Assembly: GCA_964035545.1 (NCBI GenBank) | Contig: OZ037772.1 | Span: 434,001-498,000, forward strand | DNA: 64,000 nucleotides | Source of the DNA: Bugula neritina | Taxonomy: Eukaryota; Bryozoa; Gymnolaemata; Cheilostomatida; Bugulidae | Reading direction: 5' to 3' | Shown here: one piece after another, positions 38,583 through 50,929 of the stretch | Layout of the letters: every line of letters begins with the position of its first letter | How positions within the stretch are numbered: position 1 is the stretch's first letter | Notes under the pieces: generated by a model | Database searches by the model: none | Seen by the model: only the letters and a program-made list of their open reading frames with translations | Told to the model about the DNA's origin: nothing | Position numbers and translations under genes: made by a program

Positions 38583-40564
38583 AGAGATTTTAAAGCTGCT
38601 ATGCCAGGACAACTATAGCATATTATAATTATATTATAATAATCATATTACATAATATATTATATTGTTTATATGCCATATTACCATTATATTATATTAT
38701 AATCATACTATATTATAAATATGGTATATTATTATATTATATACTATCCATGTACATGACTTGCACCAAGTAGATGCCAAACGTTACCTTTTCTGTGTTG
38801 ACAGCTTGGGGCAAAACTCTTTTGGGTGGAAGGTCTGAAATAGATGGGGAAGAGATGATTCACCGCCCCTAGCAGAGGCGTGATGTCAGGAGAAAAATCT
38901 GAGGTCAAGTTACAACAATTTCTTCTCATGGTGTTGGCGGCTTTGAGAAAGATAGCTCTGTCGTACTCCTTGCCTGAAGACAGGAAAAGATCATTGTACT
39001 TCCATAAAGGAAACGTACATGAACTGTATCAGAAGGTCAAACTAACATATTATGTTAATGGTAATGGAAGATGTAACAATCTTATTGAGAATTGAAGGCT
39101 CTATTAATAGTAATCATTAGATATTTGAATTTGATTTGTGGGAGTCTAACGCACTCACCCTGAGTAAACATCAGTTTGAACAGAGCACTGAGGTTATCTC
39201 CAATACTGTTGAGACTAGCTATAGCCTGGGAGCACATATCATATTGCAGGCACGGGTCTATGTCGGTAGGTTTCCTCTTTAGCGTGGCAGTTGCCGGCAC
39301 CTGCACAACATGAAATAACTACCACCTGCTATCCGTTGACATATGTGAGACCAGTTGCTAGTGACATCAAATGACAGGTACTTGGTTAGCAAATTTATAC
39401 AAAGGTGAGAGTTCTACTGTCACTTGATCAAAGCTTCTGACACTCTTCGCCAAGTGTGACTCATAAATTATATATGACTTAGGCTAGCAGGTGAGCATGA
39501 GCTCATTTTATAAGCTATGTAGCTCAAAACTATGCAAGCATCCTACCATAAAGAGACACCACTACACCGCACCATTAGTATGAGAGTCTTCATAAGAACT
39601 AAAGCTACACTCAAGTCCCACCAGCATGATAGAATATGTCACATACACTTACTATTGCACATATAGTCTATGGATGAGAAGGTTGCAGTCAGCTTCTCTG
39701 TAGATGTATGGATACATTGAGCAAGGGCACCTTGGGCACATGCCATGGGCACATCTGTTGACAGCTGTCAAGTACATGGCAGTACATGTTGATGCACTGC
39801 CTCGTCTATGTTACCCAGCAGTGCCTGCAAACAAATATGGAAATATTACTTAGGAAATGAGCAGAATTCTTTTTATTTTAGAGATTTTACATATTCTTAC
39901 ATTAACAAAGGCATAAATTTTGAACATCTACATAAAATATTAGAGATATCTTAAATTTTTCTGCAAAATCTGTAAGTTGAACACCAAAAAAAAAGTTTCG
40001 GCCCAACATAAAATGTCAACCATTGGAGAATCTTCTGGCTCTATAAGTTTGTATCATGAGGATGTATTTAATACGATGTTACGTGATTATATGGAGTTGT
40101 CATCACAATACAAAATAGTGATAGTTTTGAGCAACAAGTCTTATATTATTATATGAACTTATGGAGAAACAGCATCTTGGGAACATAGGCTTTACATTAC
40201 TACATTACAATACATACACATGTATAACAGAAGTTGAACAAAATATTTTTATATTCCCATCCTAAAAATTTCAATATTTTTGAAGTCAGTTGGGTTCTAC
40301 CTTTTATATGTACACTGTTCAGTGGAATGCTATTCTAAACAAAGAAAGTGTTATTTACACTCATTAATTTTAGTTGCTAAGAGAGCTAAAGTTGCAGATA
40401 ATTCTTTTCCTTTCAGATAAAACGTGTTACATATGCATATGAATATGTTCAACTGATGATAGCAATTAAAATACAAATACCTTGCAACATAAAATAACAC
40501 AACACTTGCAAAAAACTGCTTACAATAGAATTTGCAGTTCTAACTGTAATATTGAGTCTACCCT

Positions 40565-40640
40565 GTGGTACTGTAGTGTAATGGTAGCACGCCAGCGGGT
40601 GGAAAAGTTTTTAATCAAGTTTTGGGTTTGAAAAGAAATT
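40565..40640 (+). other. tRNA-like sequence, possible SINE head
   Basis: TAGTGTAATGG is a perfect A-box (TRGYNNARNGG), followed by TAGCACGCCAG and about 35 bases later GGGTTTGAAAAG, a weak B-box. It does not fold into a full tRNA. It sits in an intron next to kinesin exon 40651-40760. Confidence 0.35.
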
Positions 40641-40894
40641 AGGACTCACCTGCTGACGCTGCCTTAATGTAGCTCTTCAAAATGCTGCCAGCAGAGATTC
40701 TACACAACTCACACTGCTGCAGTATGCAGTCAAACACCTTCCTGCTCCCTGCATTGGTTGCTATAAACAGTACAGAGCTACACGTATGAGATAAGAGTGG
40801 ACTAACAGAGTAGTCTCTGAGAATTTATACAAGGTATATGATCAGAGAGGAGATTATTCCAAAACAGCCGAAACTAGGTTGGTGCGAAAATAAT

Positions 40895-41110
40895 CCGACT
40901 TAATTATTGACTTTAGTAGTAATGACTTCATTAGCAATGACTCAATTAGCAATGACTCAATTAGCAATGACTCGATTAGCAATGACTCAATTAGTAATGA
41001 CTTAAATATAGTAATGACTTAATTAGTGACGACTGCAACTTATATAGTAATGGCAGTATTAGCAATGATTTAATTAGTAACAGCAGTAATAGCAATGACT
41101 TCTGCTTTAG
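40895..41110. repeat. 15-bp repeat with TGACTCA words
   Basis: Units of AATGACTCAATTAGC with variants (AATGACTTAATTAGT) fill the intron between two kinesin exons. About four units carry TGACTCA. Confidence 0.8.
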
Positions 41111-41629
41111 TAATTGAAATTTTTGTAAAACAATTGACAAACAATTGAGTGAAGACAAAAAGCAGAAAAAATAACCGAATACCTTTTTTTTTGTAGACTG
41201 TAGGAGACGAAATCCTTGCACATGGAGAACATGGTACTGGAAGACATGAGCTTTGACCTTGACCTGCCTCTGACCTTCATAGATGGTGACTGTTGATTGG
41301 CTGAAGCAGAGTTGAAGGCGAACTCCATAGAGGTGAGTTTATTCTCAGAGCTAAGGATCTCGCTCAGACTGTCAATAGAGAAACACAGAGATAGAGCTGC
41401 TCTACTCATACGTGGTGGAAGTTGATAAATGTCAAATAAATACCAAAAATATTTCACTCATTTGTATTGGAAATTGAATGAAATCAGTAGAAAGTAAACG
41501 AAATATTAGAATTATCAAATAGCAAAGACGTTATGTTGTTGGCAATTTAATTAACTATTTTCTCAAATCAATGTTATAAAGTATAAAACATAGTCCCAGA
41601 AAAACTCCACTGACAAAAATTGAACTTAA

Positions 41630-41695
41630 ATTGGTGATCGAGCCAGCCCTAACATGTAAACACTAGATTTATCCCAGTGATTAGGCCAACAAAAC
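41630..41695 (-). other. tRNA-like sequence, possible SINE
   Basis: On the minus strand GTTGGCCTAATCACTGGGAT could be a diverged A-box region and GGCTGGCTCGATCACC a B-box. Weak evidence from box motifs only. Confidence 0.25.
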
Positions 41696-43392
41696 TAAAC
41701 TATAAGATTCTTAGGCAGATGCGAGGAGTAGTTAGTGGAACTGTTATAGTGCAGACCATACTTAGCCTTAGTAGCTAGATTACCTGGTAACCTGCTGATT
41801 GAGGGGGGTTAAGGAACTCTTCCAACTGTCACCTGGGTTGGAGAAGACAGCCAGACACTCCTCATGAGGTGAGTTTCTGTGAAGTAACTCTCACATGTCT
41901 GCTAGTCTCTCCTCAAACTTGGACACAGTGAAGTGTGTGTATCTATTGAGTTGTTTATCCGTTACCTTTACAACCATAACATTGTCCACTTCTTCCTGTT
42001 CAAATATCTAGAACAGACAGACGCATGGTGTAACATATTTACACGAATATTTATAAATGTATATATATAAATAAACAAGTGTATGTGAGTGTATGTGTGT
42101 GTGTGGTGCGTGTGTGGTCTGTGTGTGCGTGCATGTATCTGTGTGTATTATTGACACAATCAAAGGCAAAATTCAACCTAAACAATTTTATCAATAGCTG
42201 GGTAGAAAGTACGGATCACATAATTTTTGTGAAAAAAAAACTTTTACACATGATAATTGAAAAACTAAAATAAAAATGCATATTTTTAATATCATCTGGT
42301 ACATGCTTTAATTATGGCAGACACAAGGCATGCACAGAGAAAGATAATTTCTTTAGTACATACTGTGGGTAATGCTGATGTGGACACTATGAACAATGCA
42401 AGTATTATACAGGAGTTGTCTACTCTTTGAAAACAGATAACTTGCTGTAGGCATTGACTTTAATTGAATCAGTTTATTGCCTTCCCTTATAAGAAGAGCG
42501 ACCTTATAAAGGTCAGTTTTACCCGACTCTACAATAAATAGGAGTAACTCAGACTAACATTATAGGCCCTCCTGGGTTATTTTATCATGTAGTTTTCTCA
42601 TCATACGTTACAACTCATTAGGATCTGGTAGTAGGAAAATATAAAAAAGATATTTTAATTTAGGAGGAAAAACTGAAAAGTTACCAAAATCGAAGATGAG
42701 GTCTAGCGGAATATTAAGAAACTTCTCACAACAAAGTAATTAGCAATGAAGGGTCAGAGGTCAAGCATACACCAAATCTAGCAAATTTATTATCTTTAAC
42801 AGCCTCTCAATGAAACCATGCCATGCCTAGTTCATGTCATAGCAACATACAACTGAGGGGGTGGGGGGGAGCATGACTAGGTTAGGAGAACATAACTCTG
42901 AAAAGAAAACAATGAGCTGTGTAATTATGTATGTTGATTTTCCAGGTACAGCAGGTGTAGAGCTCAAAGGATTACCAAATTTTAATATTGATATAGAATG
43001 CAATATTGAGTTTTAAAGGCAGTCATAAAAATGAAAAAGAAATAAAAGTAATGGCGCTGTGATGAATACAGATAATTAAAGCTGAAACTTCTGAACTTTC
43101 TAAAACCACACTATGAGAGACTACGCCGCCGTTGCAATCAACAATTGCAAATAAATGTTGTAAAAACTCATATTTCTTTTTTATTTGCTTCCACAACAAT
43201 GCTGAAGGAGATGAAGACTATGAGTGAAAACAACACAACCCTTTCTCTCTTACAGATCTAGATTGAGTATAGATTCACCATAATCCATTAGAGGGTATCG
43301 AGACACCAAATTACCGACCCCTACTAACTGAAGCTCACCACTAGGAACTGAAGCTAGGCTCTTCACAGCCACTTCCTCTTTGCCTCCTTTTA

Positions 43393-43440
43393 GGTGTTTG
43401 AGTCCCGCAGACTGGAGAGGAAGCGCTGGGCCGAGGAGAT
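43393..43440 (+). other. Exon-like segment on the opposite strand inside the kinesin intron
   Basis: After a strong acceptor (CCTCTTTGCCTCCTTTTAG) the plus strand reads VFESRRLERKRWAEEM and ends ATG|GTAGGT. The charged helical composition is what the missing post-FHA coiled coil of the kinesin would have, but it lies on the other strand. It may be an inverted exon or chance. Confidence 0.3.
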
Positions 43441-43734
43441 GGTAGGTAAAGAGTCCGTCAGCACGGCAGTGTGTGTGCGCTGCTTTACCTGCAACGGAGT
43501 ATTTAGAAATATTCTCAGCAAAAACATTTCAATCACTGACTGTGTAGTTACAGTGAAAGTATAATAATACCATAATATATAAGTCATCATAACATTGAAG
43601 TATACAATGATAACTAAACATATATGCCGAGTGATGACCAATGTGCGTGGGAACATTAATATATACACATCAAACGACCAATATGCTTGGGGAATACTAA
43701 TGAAGACATGACTGTACACAATAAACAGGCTTAC

Positions 43735-44441
43735 TGATCATTCTTCGCTTCCTCAATCTTAGTCTTGGCAAACAGGAAGTCCTTAGGAATGCTGGAGGAC
43801 GTGCGTTTAGATGGGTCAACGCCGGCGAGGTGATTAAAGTGGAAATAGAGATCACCACCGATAATAACTCGGTCTACCTACAGACATGATAACAGGAAAT
43901 GATTCAAGATTGAAAATATTACACTAAACTAGCATAGTAAATAAACTACAAACACTAATCTATCAGTTTCATAAGCAATTTCATCACCCATATAATTGGA
44001 TAGAATCAAGTAGAGTTTGTCACCTAATACACTTCACAATTGCTATAAAATCGAAAATGTAACGCTGTAGAAATTTTGTAAGCAAATTAGAAATGTTAAT
44101 TGACGAGTTTTATACACAATTGCATCACACATGTAACTAAAAAGAATTTAGCATGAGCAAGTGCATTCCATAATTTCTTACAGGTTATTCTAATACTTAA
44201 ACACCACAAGGTTCATATATACAGTATAAGTAATGCAGTCATACAGTGTCATTAGATGCACATAGCTAGCAGAATCTGGCCACACAGTAAGCTGGCAGGT
44301 CCACAGTCAGTGAGGTTACAGTTCACACGTCTTACGTGGTTCAGTGTCATTGAGTCCACAATCTGCTCTCCATTCACAAAAGTGGGAGCTTCCTTATCAA
44401 TAGGAGTTATCACCACCTGGTTATCTTTATGCACCAACAGA
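43735..44441 (-). pseudogene. KIF14: KIF14-like FHA domain exons
   Basis: Exon 44441-44336 reads LLVHKDNQVVITPIDKEAPT then FVNGEQIVDSMTLNH. Exon 43877-43735 reads VDRVIIGGDLYFHFNHLAGV then PSKRTSSSIPKDFLFAKTKI. Together they give the second half of a forkhead-associated phosphopeptide-binding fold: the (V/Y)NG turn, the LxHxDRVIIGG strand and FxFNH. Both exons are open with GT-AG borders and matching phase. The first FHA half (with the GR motif) should be in an exon above 44441 and was not found. Confidence 0.82.
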
Positions 44442-45234
44442 CTGTAACAAGGACACTACATCTGAACAGATTGACTTTTGACTTTTTTTCTTTAATATTT
44501 GTTCATGCCTACTTATATTATAGCCAGTATTTACACTGAATTTCACAACGTGTTGTCATGTCTGTGATATGCAATCAATCAATCAATCGAATCACCAATC
44601 AACTAAAACTGCGTCTTCTTTCGAGATGTGACTTAAATTTAACACTTTACTCTACACCACCACGTTCTCTATGACATAGTATTCTATTTGAAAATTAAGA
44701 AATGCTTGCTTTTTAAGTACCACATGTATACTTGGACCAAATGTAACTGTAAGAATACCGTAGATAGTAAAACAATTTGTGTCGAAAGTACAAACACGAA
44801 GAATAATACCACCAAGATCAAAAGATTTGGCAGCAAATTATACTTCATTACAATTACAAACTAATGCATAGTTACACTGATTGAAATTGAGTTATACTTC
44901 ACTTTACTAATATATTGATGGATTGGTTTATTACATATCACAGACATGAAAACATGTTGTGAAAGTCAGTGTAAATACTGGCCATAAAAAGTAGGCATGA
45001 ATAAAATTGAAAAAAGAAAAAAGTCAGAACTCTGTTGGATTATTTAAAATAAAAGATCATTTAAAGCATTAACAAGGTATCTCTGCCCCATGCTTCTCTA
45101 TATTTAATGGTTTGATATCCTGGTATTGGCAGTAAGTCATATTTCACTATACTAATAAGCTGAATAAATGACAAATTTTATTAGAATTAATTAACTTTAA
45201 CCAGAAATGCTATTTCACTTTCTATAGAAAAGTT

Positions 45235-45480
45235 ACTGTTTAAGGGCAGACAATCACTAATACTCACCAGTATGTACGAGGGTAGACAATTACTAGTACT
45301 CACTCTCAAGGGCAGATAATTACTAGTACTTATGAATATGATCAAGGGCAGACAATTACTAATACTCATCAGCATGTTCAAGGGTAAACAATTACTAATA
45401 TTTATCAATGTGATCAAGGGCAGACAATTACTAATACTCATCAGCATATTCAAGGGCAGACAACTACTAATATTCACCAG
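45235..45480. repeat. 30-33-bp minisatellite seeded at a splice donor
   Basis: Units of the form CAAGGGCAGACAATTACTAA plus TACTCATCAGCATGTT (plus strand) start at the donor of kinesin exon 45580-45478. On the minus strand the real junction CATACTG|GTGAAT is repeated as CATACTG|GTGAGT near 45265 and as degraded forms in other units. Confidence 0.88.
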
Positions 45481-46084
45481 TATGTTCGAGGGCGGATGCC
45501 TCTTCTCTCACATTTTCCTCAACCAGTTTCTGTTTCAACTGCCAATCTCTCTGCTGATTTTCCAAGTTCAACTCTTTCTCCTAAACACAAGCATGACTTG
45601 ATATATATAACTGTCCTACAGTAACAGCAGTAGTCACATGTATTGAGATACAAAAGAGGTATTATAAGTATAGACAACAACTTGGCAGTCAAACAGATCT
45701 GAAATTTATAGTCTTTGTCTGGTTTGTAGTCTAACATCAGCTCTAAATTAAATTAAAAAGAATGCATTACGAAATGCAATACATAGTAACCGCCTATGAT
45801 TTATTTAGAATAGACTACATTATATATATTATTGTATACATTATATAATATCATATAACATGGCAAATATCACATAATACTGTATAAATTATACAGTATT
45901 ATATAGTATATAATATTACCCCGCCACACGCGCAGGACCACGGCGGTGAAAGGTGACCAAAGATGATCATAGTAAATAATATTACATATAATTATATTTT
46001 ATAAAATTATTTTATAAAACTACTATAATGTTTACGTAACGTCATAAAACAACCGACTACAGACACGAGAGGAAGTTGTATCAC

Positions 46085-46247
46085 CTTCAGAGCTTTGCGA
46101 AGATCCACAATCCCCTGCATGGTGGAGAGACTGTCCCGCCCTAACCTGATTGCTTGGCCCTCAGTCTACCTTTCTCAGCCCACAGCTCTCTGATCAACTT
46201 GACAATGAGATTTTTATTTACTCTAGCGAGGTTGACTATAGAACGGG
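46085..46247 (-). pseudogene. KIF14: KIF14-like exon: end of motor and neck
   Basis: Reads ARSIVNLARVNKNLIVKLIR then ELWAEKGRLRAKQSG, and after a one-base shift RDSLSTMQGIVDLRKALK. This parallels the KIF14 segment that follows the conserved LSTLRYA motif (RLIVNIAKVNEDMNAKLIRE). The shift near GGTTAGGGCG brings in a TAG in the first frame. The next exon, 45580-45478, continues EKELNLENQQRDWQLKQKLV in the same alignment. Confidence 0.78.
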
Positions 46248-46259
46248 CTGTAGATGTGA

Positions 46260-47780
46260 AGAAAACATGCTACCCAACACCAAGATTCATACCCTCAATT
46301 ATAACTTTTCAAAAGAAAAATAAAAATTGTAGAAACTTTGGAAGTTAGATGTGTTTTCAAAATGTGAAGTAAAAAACACAATCCAAAAAGAATATAACCA
46401 ATCACATGACTTGTTACATATTTAGACGCTGAACACTTTTTAAATGAAGCAGATAATCATAAGTGGGCTGAAAAGCATATTACAGTAGCTAGTTAAAAAC
46501 ACACATACTCCCACTTTTCTCATAAACTGTAAATACGCCCACACTCACATTGGTACCTGAACTCATACTGAAAGCGTTGCTCATAGCTGGTTCATATTGA
46601 TACTGATATCATGAAGTTAATAATGATATTCATCCTCAATAGTAAAGTTAGTAAATGGTATTGATTCACCCACAATGACAATTACTTGCAAAAGTTATAT
46701 ATTATTTATTTATTGACTTGGTGAGTTATTTAATTTTATCAGTTATAATGTGTATCATTCAAATGCGAATGTTGAAAATGATCTAGTCAATTTGATTACC
46801 TCATACTAATTTCGATTCATCACAATTGTCGCAATAATTTTGCCAATAATTTAGTTTCACGATGCTCATTCAGTGATTGACAGCTAGTCTTACATTGACC
46901 TTCAAGCCTAAAGCAACAGAATCTAACAGTAAGTGTAACTATAAGATTAAGTATATTTAGTTTACTATCAAGTATTAACATTACCACGTAAAATTAAAAT
47001 CTGTCAGTGTCTATAAAATTAAATTCTATAAAGCAAAATTACAAACCATTTTTATTCATGCTCTAACTTTGAAACCAGTGATACAAAAATAGTGTCATAT
47101 CACTATTTGATATTCATGATGATATTGTTCTTGTAATTGATGTTCACATTCTGTTAATGTTATTCGTATTGATATTATTATTGGTATTGTGATACTGATC
47201 GTCATTCTGATTTAGTGAATTTCACTATGATTGTGGTTGCCCCTGGCCTGGCAACTGGCTCTTCTCATTGCCACACTCAGTCAGTCACTCGTACTGAGAG
47301 TGAGTACGCCGTACGGTATTCACACTCACAGTGATTGTCGTTGGGATTGTCAATATTGTCATACTGATACTCATAGTCATTCAACCATACTCATTGTGAT
47401 TCACAGCGAATGCTTGAGTGAATTGATACTGATAGCACATTGAGCTTGACATTAGGCATTAATTGATTAATTTCAAGTGATTATCTTTTACTTCGAGTTT
47501 TACCTCGTAGTCGTTGGGTTCAGCTTCAACTTGGTGTTGGTTTCAAAGTTGAAGCATCAGGATATTGTGAATATGAAGAGAAGATGAAGCAGCTGTTTGG
47601 GGTGTAAACAAACCTAAATAGTACGCAAAAATTATAAATACTAAACGAAGAAATCAGCGGCGATGAAAAGCACCGCTTGTTACAGGGTTTCTAAATTTAT
47701 ATTGCTATAGTGATGAGAAATCGCTTGAAGCAGCATTGAATAGGTAGTCACCGAGTGTATTGACTTAAGAGCATCAAGTT
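46260..47780. other. Upstream of kinesin fragment; no gene recognised
   Basis: Searched on both strands for kinesin motor motifs and found none. 46560-47450 is rich in TCATACTGATACT/CATAGTCATT words, a loose low-complexity tract. Nothing else is supported. Confidence 0.4.
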
Positions 47781-47784
47781 TAAA

Positions 47785-47880
47785 ATGCAAACAAATTCTT
47801 ACACAAACTTTGCACGTGGTCACTACTCATTCGGTGCTGCTTCTAGTGATCTTCAGAACAACAATAATGGTGACAGACAG
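47785..47880 (+). CDS. Possible first exon, unrecognised
   Basis: ATG in AAAATGC context reads MQTNSYTNFARGHYSFGAAS then SDLQNNNNGDR, up to a candidate donor ACA|GTGAGC. No signal peptide is seen, so it may not belong to the extracellular exons downstream. Unsupported by a partner exon. Confidence 0.25.
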
Positions 47881-48019
47881 TGAGCGTAACGCATGATAGT
47901 TTGAAAAATCTGTAAGTTTATAAATTTATATTGCAGTTGCTTGTAGATAGTGCTAGTATATTAATAGTGATAAATTGATTTATAATTATGTTTTATTGTT
48001 ATACTATTGTACTTGTAGC

Positions 48020-48195
48020 CTATATATATATATATATATATACTGTGAGTTATTATATTATATACTGTGAGTTATTATATTATATACTATGAGGCATTAT
48101 ACTATATACTATGAGTTATTATATTATATACTATGAGTTATTATATTATATACTATGAGTTATTATATTATATACTATGAGGCATTATAATATTA
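48020..48195. repeat. 24-bp AT minisatellite
   Basis: About six units of TATACTATGAGTTATTATAT plus TATA, preceded by a short TA run. Confidence 0.9.
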
Positions 48196-48218
48196 TAAAC
48201 TGTTTCCCCAACAATGAG

Positions 48219-50289
48219 TGGAGACACAACTCCAACAAATGGCCAGTTGATGCTCCAATGACCACGGCTCTCTTCACAGAAGGTGTGACAACTCTACAGG
48301 GGGACTATGTCCAAGGGTTGGGCTACTACGAGTACGTCCCGCAATACTTCAGATGTTCTGCTTTTTTCTTTAAACCCTTTATACTATACTAAAATTTATG
48401 TTAGATTTCTAGTTAAGCTTCCAGGCTACGTTACATCCAGAGCCTTTGCAGACACGCTGCCTGCAGCTCAGACACATGCAGACACTTGGCAATAGCTGCC
48501 AGTGAACTGATTCACTAGTGAAATAATATTGATAGTGTCATCCATGTGTCATGTTAGATTATTGGTATAATGAGGTTACATCAGTGATGATTAAAATTAC
48601 TTGTCAGTCTAGTTCACAATAATGCCTTTGCTGTCTATTTCTCTACATTCTTTACATTCCACAACATTGCTTGGCTATTTCTTTAAACCTCTACATTATA
48701 GCCTACGGCATTCATAGTCTGTTGCATTAGATATGAAGTCATGGAATATAGAAGAACCACGTTTATGTGAATCTCACACAAGTTCTGATTGGTTCTTGTG
48801 AATCTCACACAAGCTCTGATTGGTCTCATTACCTGTCTAATTACAAATATTGACAGAAGAAGACTTTAACTAACTGAAACTCTATCTCTATATTGATAAT
48901 CTGCTTTAGTAAAAAGTGAGTACCTGGGGTGGAGAGAGCCAGTTCTCAGGAAGCTGATTATAGAGAGGGCTGAAGGAGCTGATTTTGTGCCAGTCTTGGA
49001 GACAGAGCAGGTTTTGGCCGGGACGGCTTTGAGAGTAACGATTAATGTGACAGCGGAGTTTGAAAGTCATCAACTTGAAGTGAGTGTGGATGCTTACCCA
49101 CGTCTGCTGATTATAAACGAGTGTAGAGTTTTATTTACTGGGAAGCGGTTTGTTTTACCCCCTCATAAGTGCAGAGAGGTAAATTTTCAGTTTCGTGGAA
49201 CAGTTGATTTAGTTTATACAAAACACTCTCAATGCACTCTTCTAGAATACAAAGTTACAAGCTACAGGCTACAAAGTTATATAAGACATGCGTTATTGGA
49301 GGTGAAAAAGGTTTTGTTTTCTCTTTTTATTTTTCTTTATTTACTGATTATAGATATTTATTTTGAAAAGTTTTTGTCAACCACTGAGAGTTCCAAACAC
49401 AGATGCGGGCGGTGACTTTAAGCAGTGTTACAAGTTCTGTACCTTTGAGGCTCAATGTCAAGGGATTCCAGGGTCCACCTGCCACCTTAGTGAGTTGTCT
49501 TCTCACAGCATACAGTTTGAAGTATGCTTATCAACTACCTAGTATGCTGAAACAAATGTGGGTTTTTAGTGTATAAGTGCTTTCTGACTCTCTTCAGTTT
49601 GTATAATACAAGAACCCAGTAGAATCACTGAATTGGTATAACATAGATATATATTCATCAGAAATGTACATGATGTAGCAGTGCAGCCCAATGAAGTCAT
49701 TCGGAAAGTTAAATGATGTTCTTTTAGACATTGCTCTGTAGAACTCAGACTGAGCATGTGACATCCAGGTTCCGAGTGTATTACCATCAGTGGTGGAGAC
49801 GAAGGAGGTTGTTGGTGTACAGGGGGTACTCACTACTACAACCGAGCTTGTGTACCTGGCATTACTAGTAAGTGTGTATCTAAAGACAAGCAGAGTGACA
49901 GATGAACTGACAAACTGACTGGCTAACTGGCTGGCTGACTGACTGACTGACTGACTGACTGACTGACTGACTGACTGACTGACTGACTGGCTTACTGGCT
50001 GGCTGACTCACTGACTGACTGACTGACAGGTAAACAGATAGGTAAATATTGATCACATATATAGTGAAGCTACCAACTGAGACCCAGACTGTGTTTTGAT
50101 TTAGCATATACTGGTATATGATATCTTTCTACAATGTGTTTACAGTTTACTCTACAAAGTATAGTTCCATCAGATGGACTCACTCTACTCACGTGTAAGA
50201 CTCATCAAGAATGTCTACCCAATCAGATCTGTGTTAACGAGGTGTGCACACTGACGTGTGAAAGTGACTCTGAGTGTACATTCAACCAG
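48219..50289 (+). CDS. L2: Cys-rich extracellular exons, probable collagen N-propeptide region
   Basis: Five exons with matching phases: 48219-48335, 48921-49176, 49391-49489, 49769-49867 and 50165-50289. They read WRHNSNKWPVDAPMTTALFT, then YLGWREPVLRKLIIERAEGA and ALRVTINVTAEFESHQLEVS (a beta-strand-rich stretch with two Cys), then VPNTDAGGDFKQCYKFCTFE, then SECITISGGDEGGCWCTGGT, then CKTHQECLPNQICVNEVC and TLTCESDSECTFNQ. The last three are small disulfide modules; the final one has EB/WAP-like Cys spacing. The last exon ends in phase 0 and the next candidate exon (50632) is collagenous, so this reads as the N-terminal part of a fibrillar-type collagen. I do not recognise the first two exons. 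No stop was found within these exons, but the donor of 48219-48335 (TAC|GTCCCG) is poor. Confidence 0.5.
49915..50030. repeat. (CTGA)n microsatellite
   Basis: ACTGACTGACTGA run with CTGGCTGGCT variants in an intron of L2. Confidence 0.95.
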
Positions 50290-50631
50290 GTTAGATACTG
50301 CATACATGTCTCTATCATAGCAGGTATTTCACAAACTATTCTGAAACCCATACTTTTATTGTTCATTGTCTACGTATTCTCCACCATATTTTTACTAGAA
50401 GTAAACTTTATTTCAGTAATGAGTTTAAAATAAATTATTGTTTCGCATTGTACAGTTTATTATTGCCTGAATCTTGTAATAAGAATATTGACAATATTAG
50501 AGCAGCTATGTGATTGGCTTAACAATACCAGAGCAGGGATTTGATTGGCTTAGCAATATCAGTGCAGCGATGTGATTAGTTTTACAATATCAAAGCAGGG
50601 ATGTGATTGGCTACTCTGTTCTGTTCTGCAG

Positions 50632-50791
50632 GGCTTCAGAGGAGACGAGGGGAAACGGGATTGCCCTGTGCTGTAGGAGATGCTGGAAAACCCGGACCTC
50701 AATGTCCAATGGGAGAGAGCCGGTCGACTGGGCTCAAGAGATTCCTCGGACCAGTCGGTGCTCCTGGTTATCCTGACCTGCAAGAACCGAG
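50632..50791 (+). pseudogene. L2 collagen exon, frameshifted and Gly-depleted
   Basis: After CTGTTCTGCAG the exon reads GFRGDEG in phase 0, then a frameshift, then ETGLPCAVGDAGKPGPQCPM, GESRSTGLKRFLGPVGAPGY, ending before GAG|GTTGGT. Gly positions are replaced by Cys (twice), Arg (twice) and Asp, each by one base change. Its upstream intron (50350-50630) is homologous to the intron before the first exon of L1. Confidence 0.72.
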
Positions 50792-50929
50792 GTTGGTGAA
50801 TAGTATCTTTGTGGGGCTCACTGCTTGTGTGGGAGTTGTTTCCTCTGAAATATTTGGAGGTGTAGCTTGAGTTCCTTGCCTTGTGTTATCAGTTAGCCCC
50901 GCCTAGGTGTTTCACAGGTTATTACAGGG

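Larger units (their letters stand above)
38788..46247 (-). pseudogene. KIF14: KIF14-like kinesin (motor end to C-terminal region), with lesions
   Basis: Minus-strand exons in coding order: 46247-46085, 45580-45478, 44441-44336, 43877-43735, 42007-41792, 41368-41183, 40760-40651, 39824-39653, 39300-39159 and 38973-38788. The order and words follow KIF14, a mitotic kinesin needed for cytokinesis: neck sequence, FHA domain, PKDFLFAK after the FHA, a conserved VSKFEERLADM block, then helical C-terminal exons. Lesions are a one-base shift in the first exon, a TGA at 41893-41891 inside the conserved block, a one-base loss in a T run of 40760-40651, and a TGA at 39780-39778. The motor domain proper was not found above 46247. 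The coiled coil between FHA and 42007 is also missing or unrecognised. Confidence 0.8.

Noticed and set aside
45187-45601. Repeated ISNCLPL/KGRQLLI frames
   Set aside because: Minisatellite translation; only 45478-45580 on the minus strand is a real exon.
46250-47780. Kinesin motor domain upstream of the neck exon
   Set aside because: No P-loop, switch or LSTLRYA-type motif was found on the minus strand.
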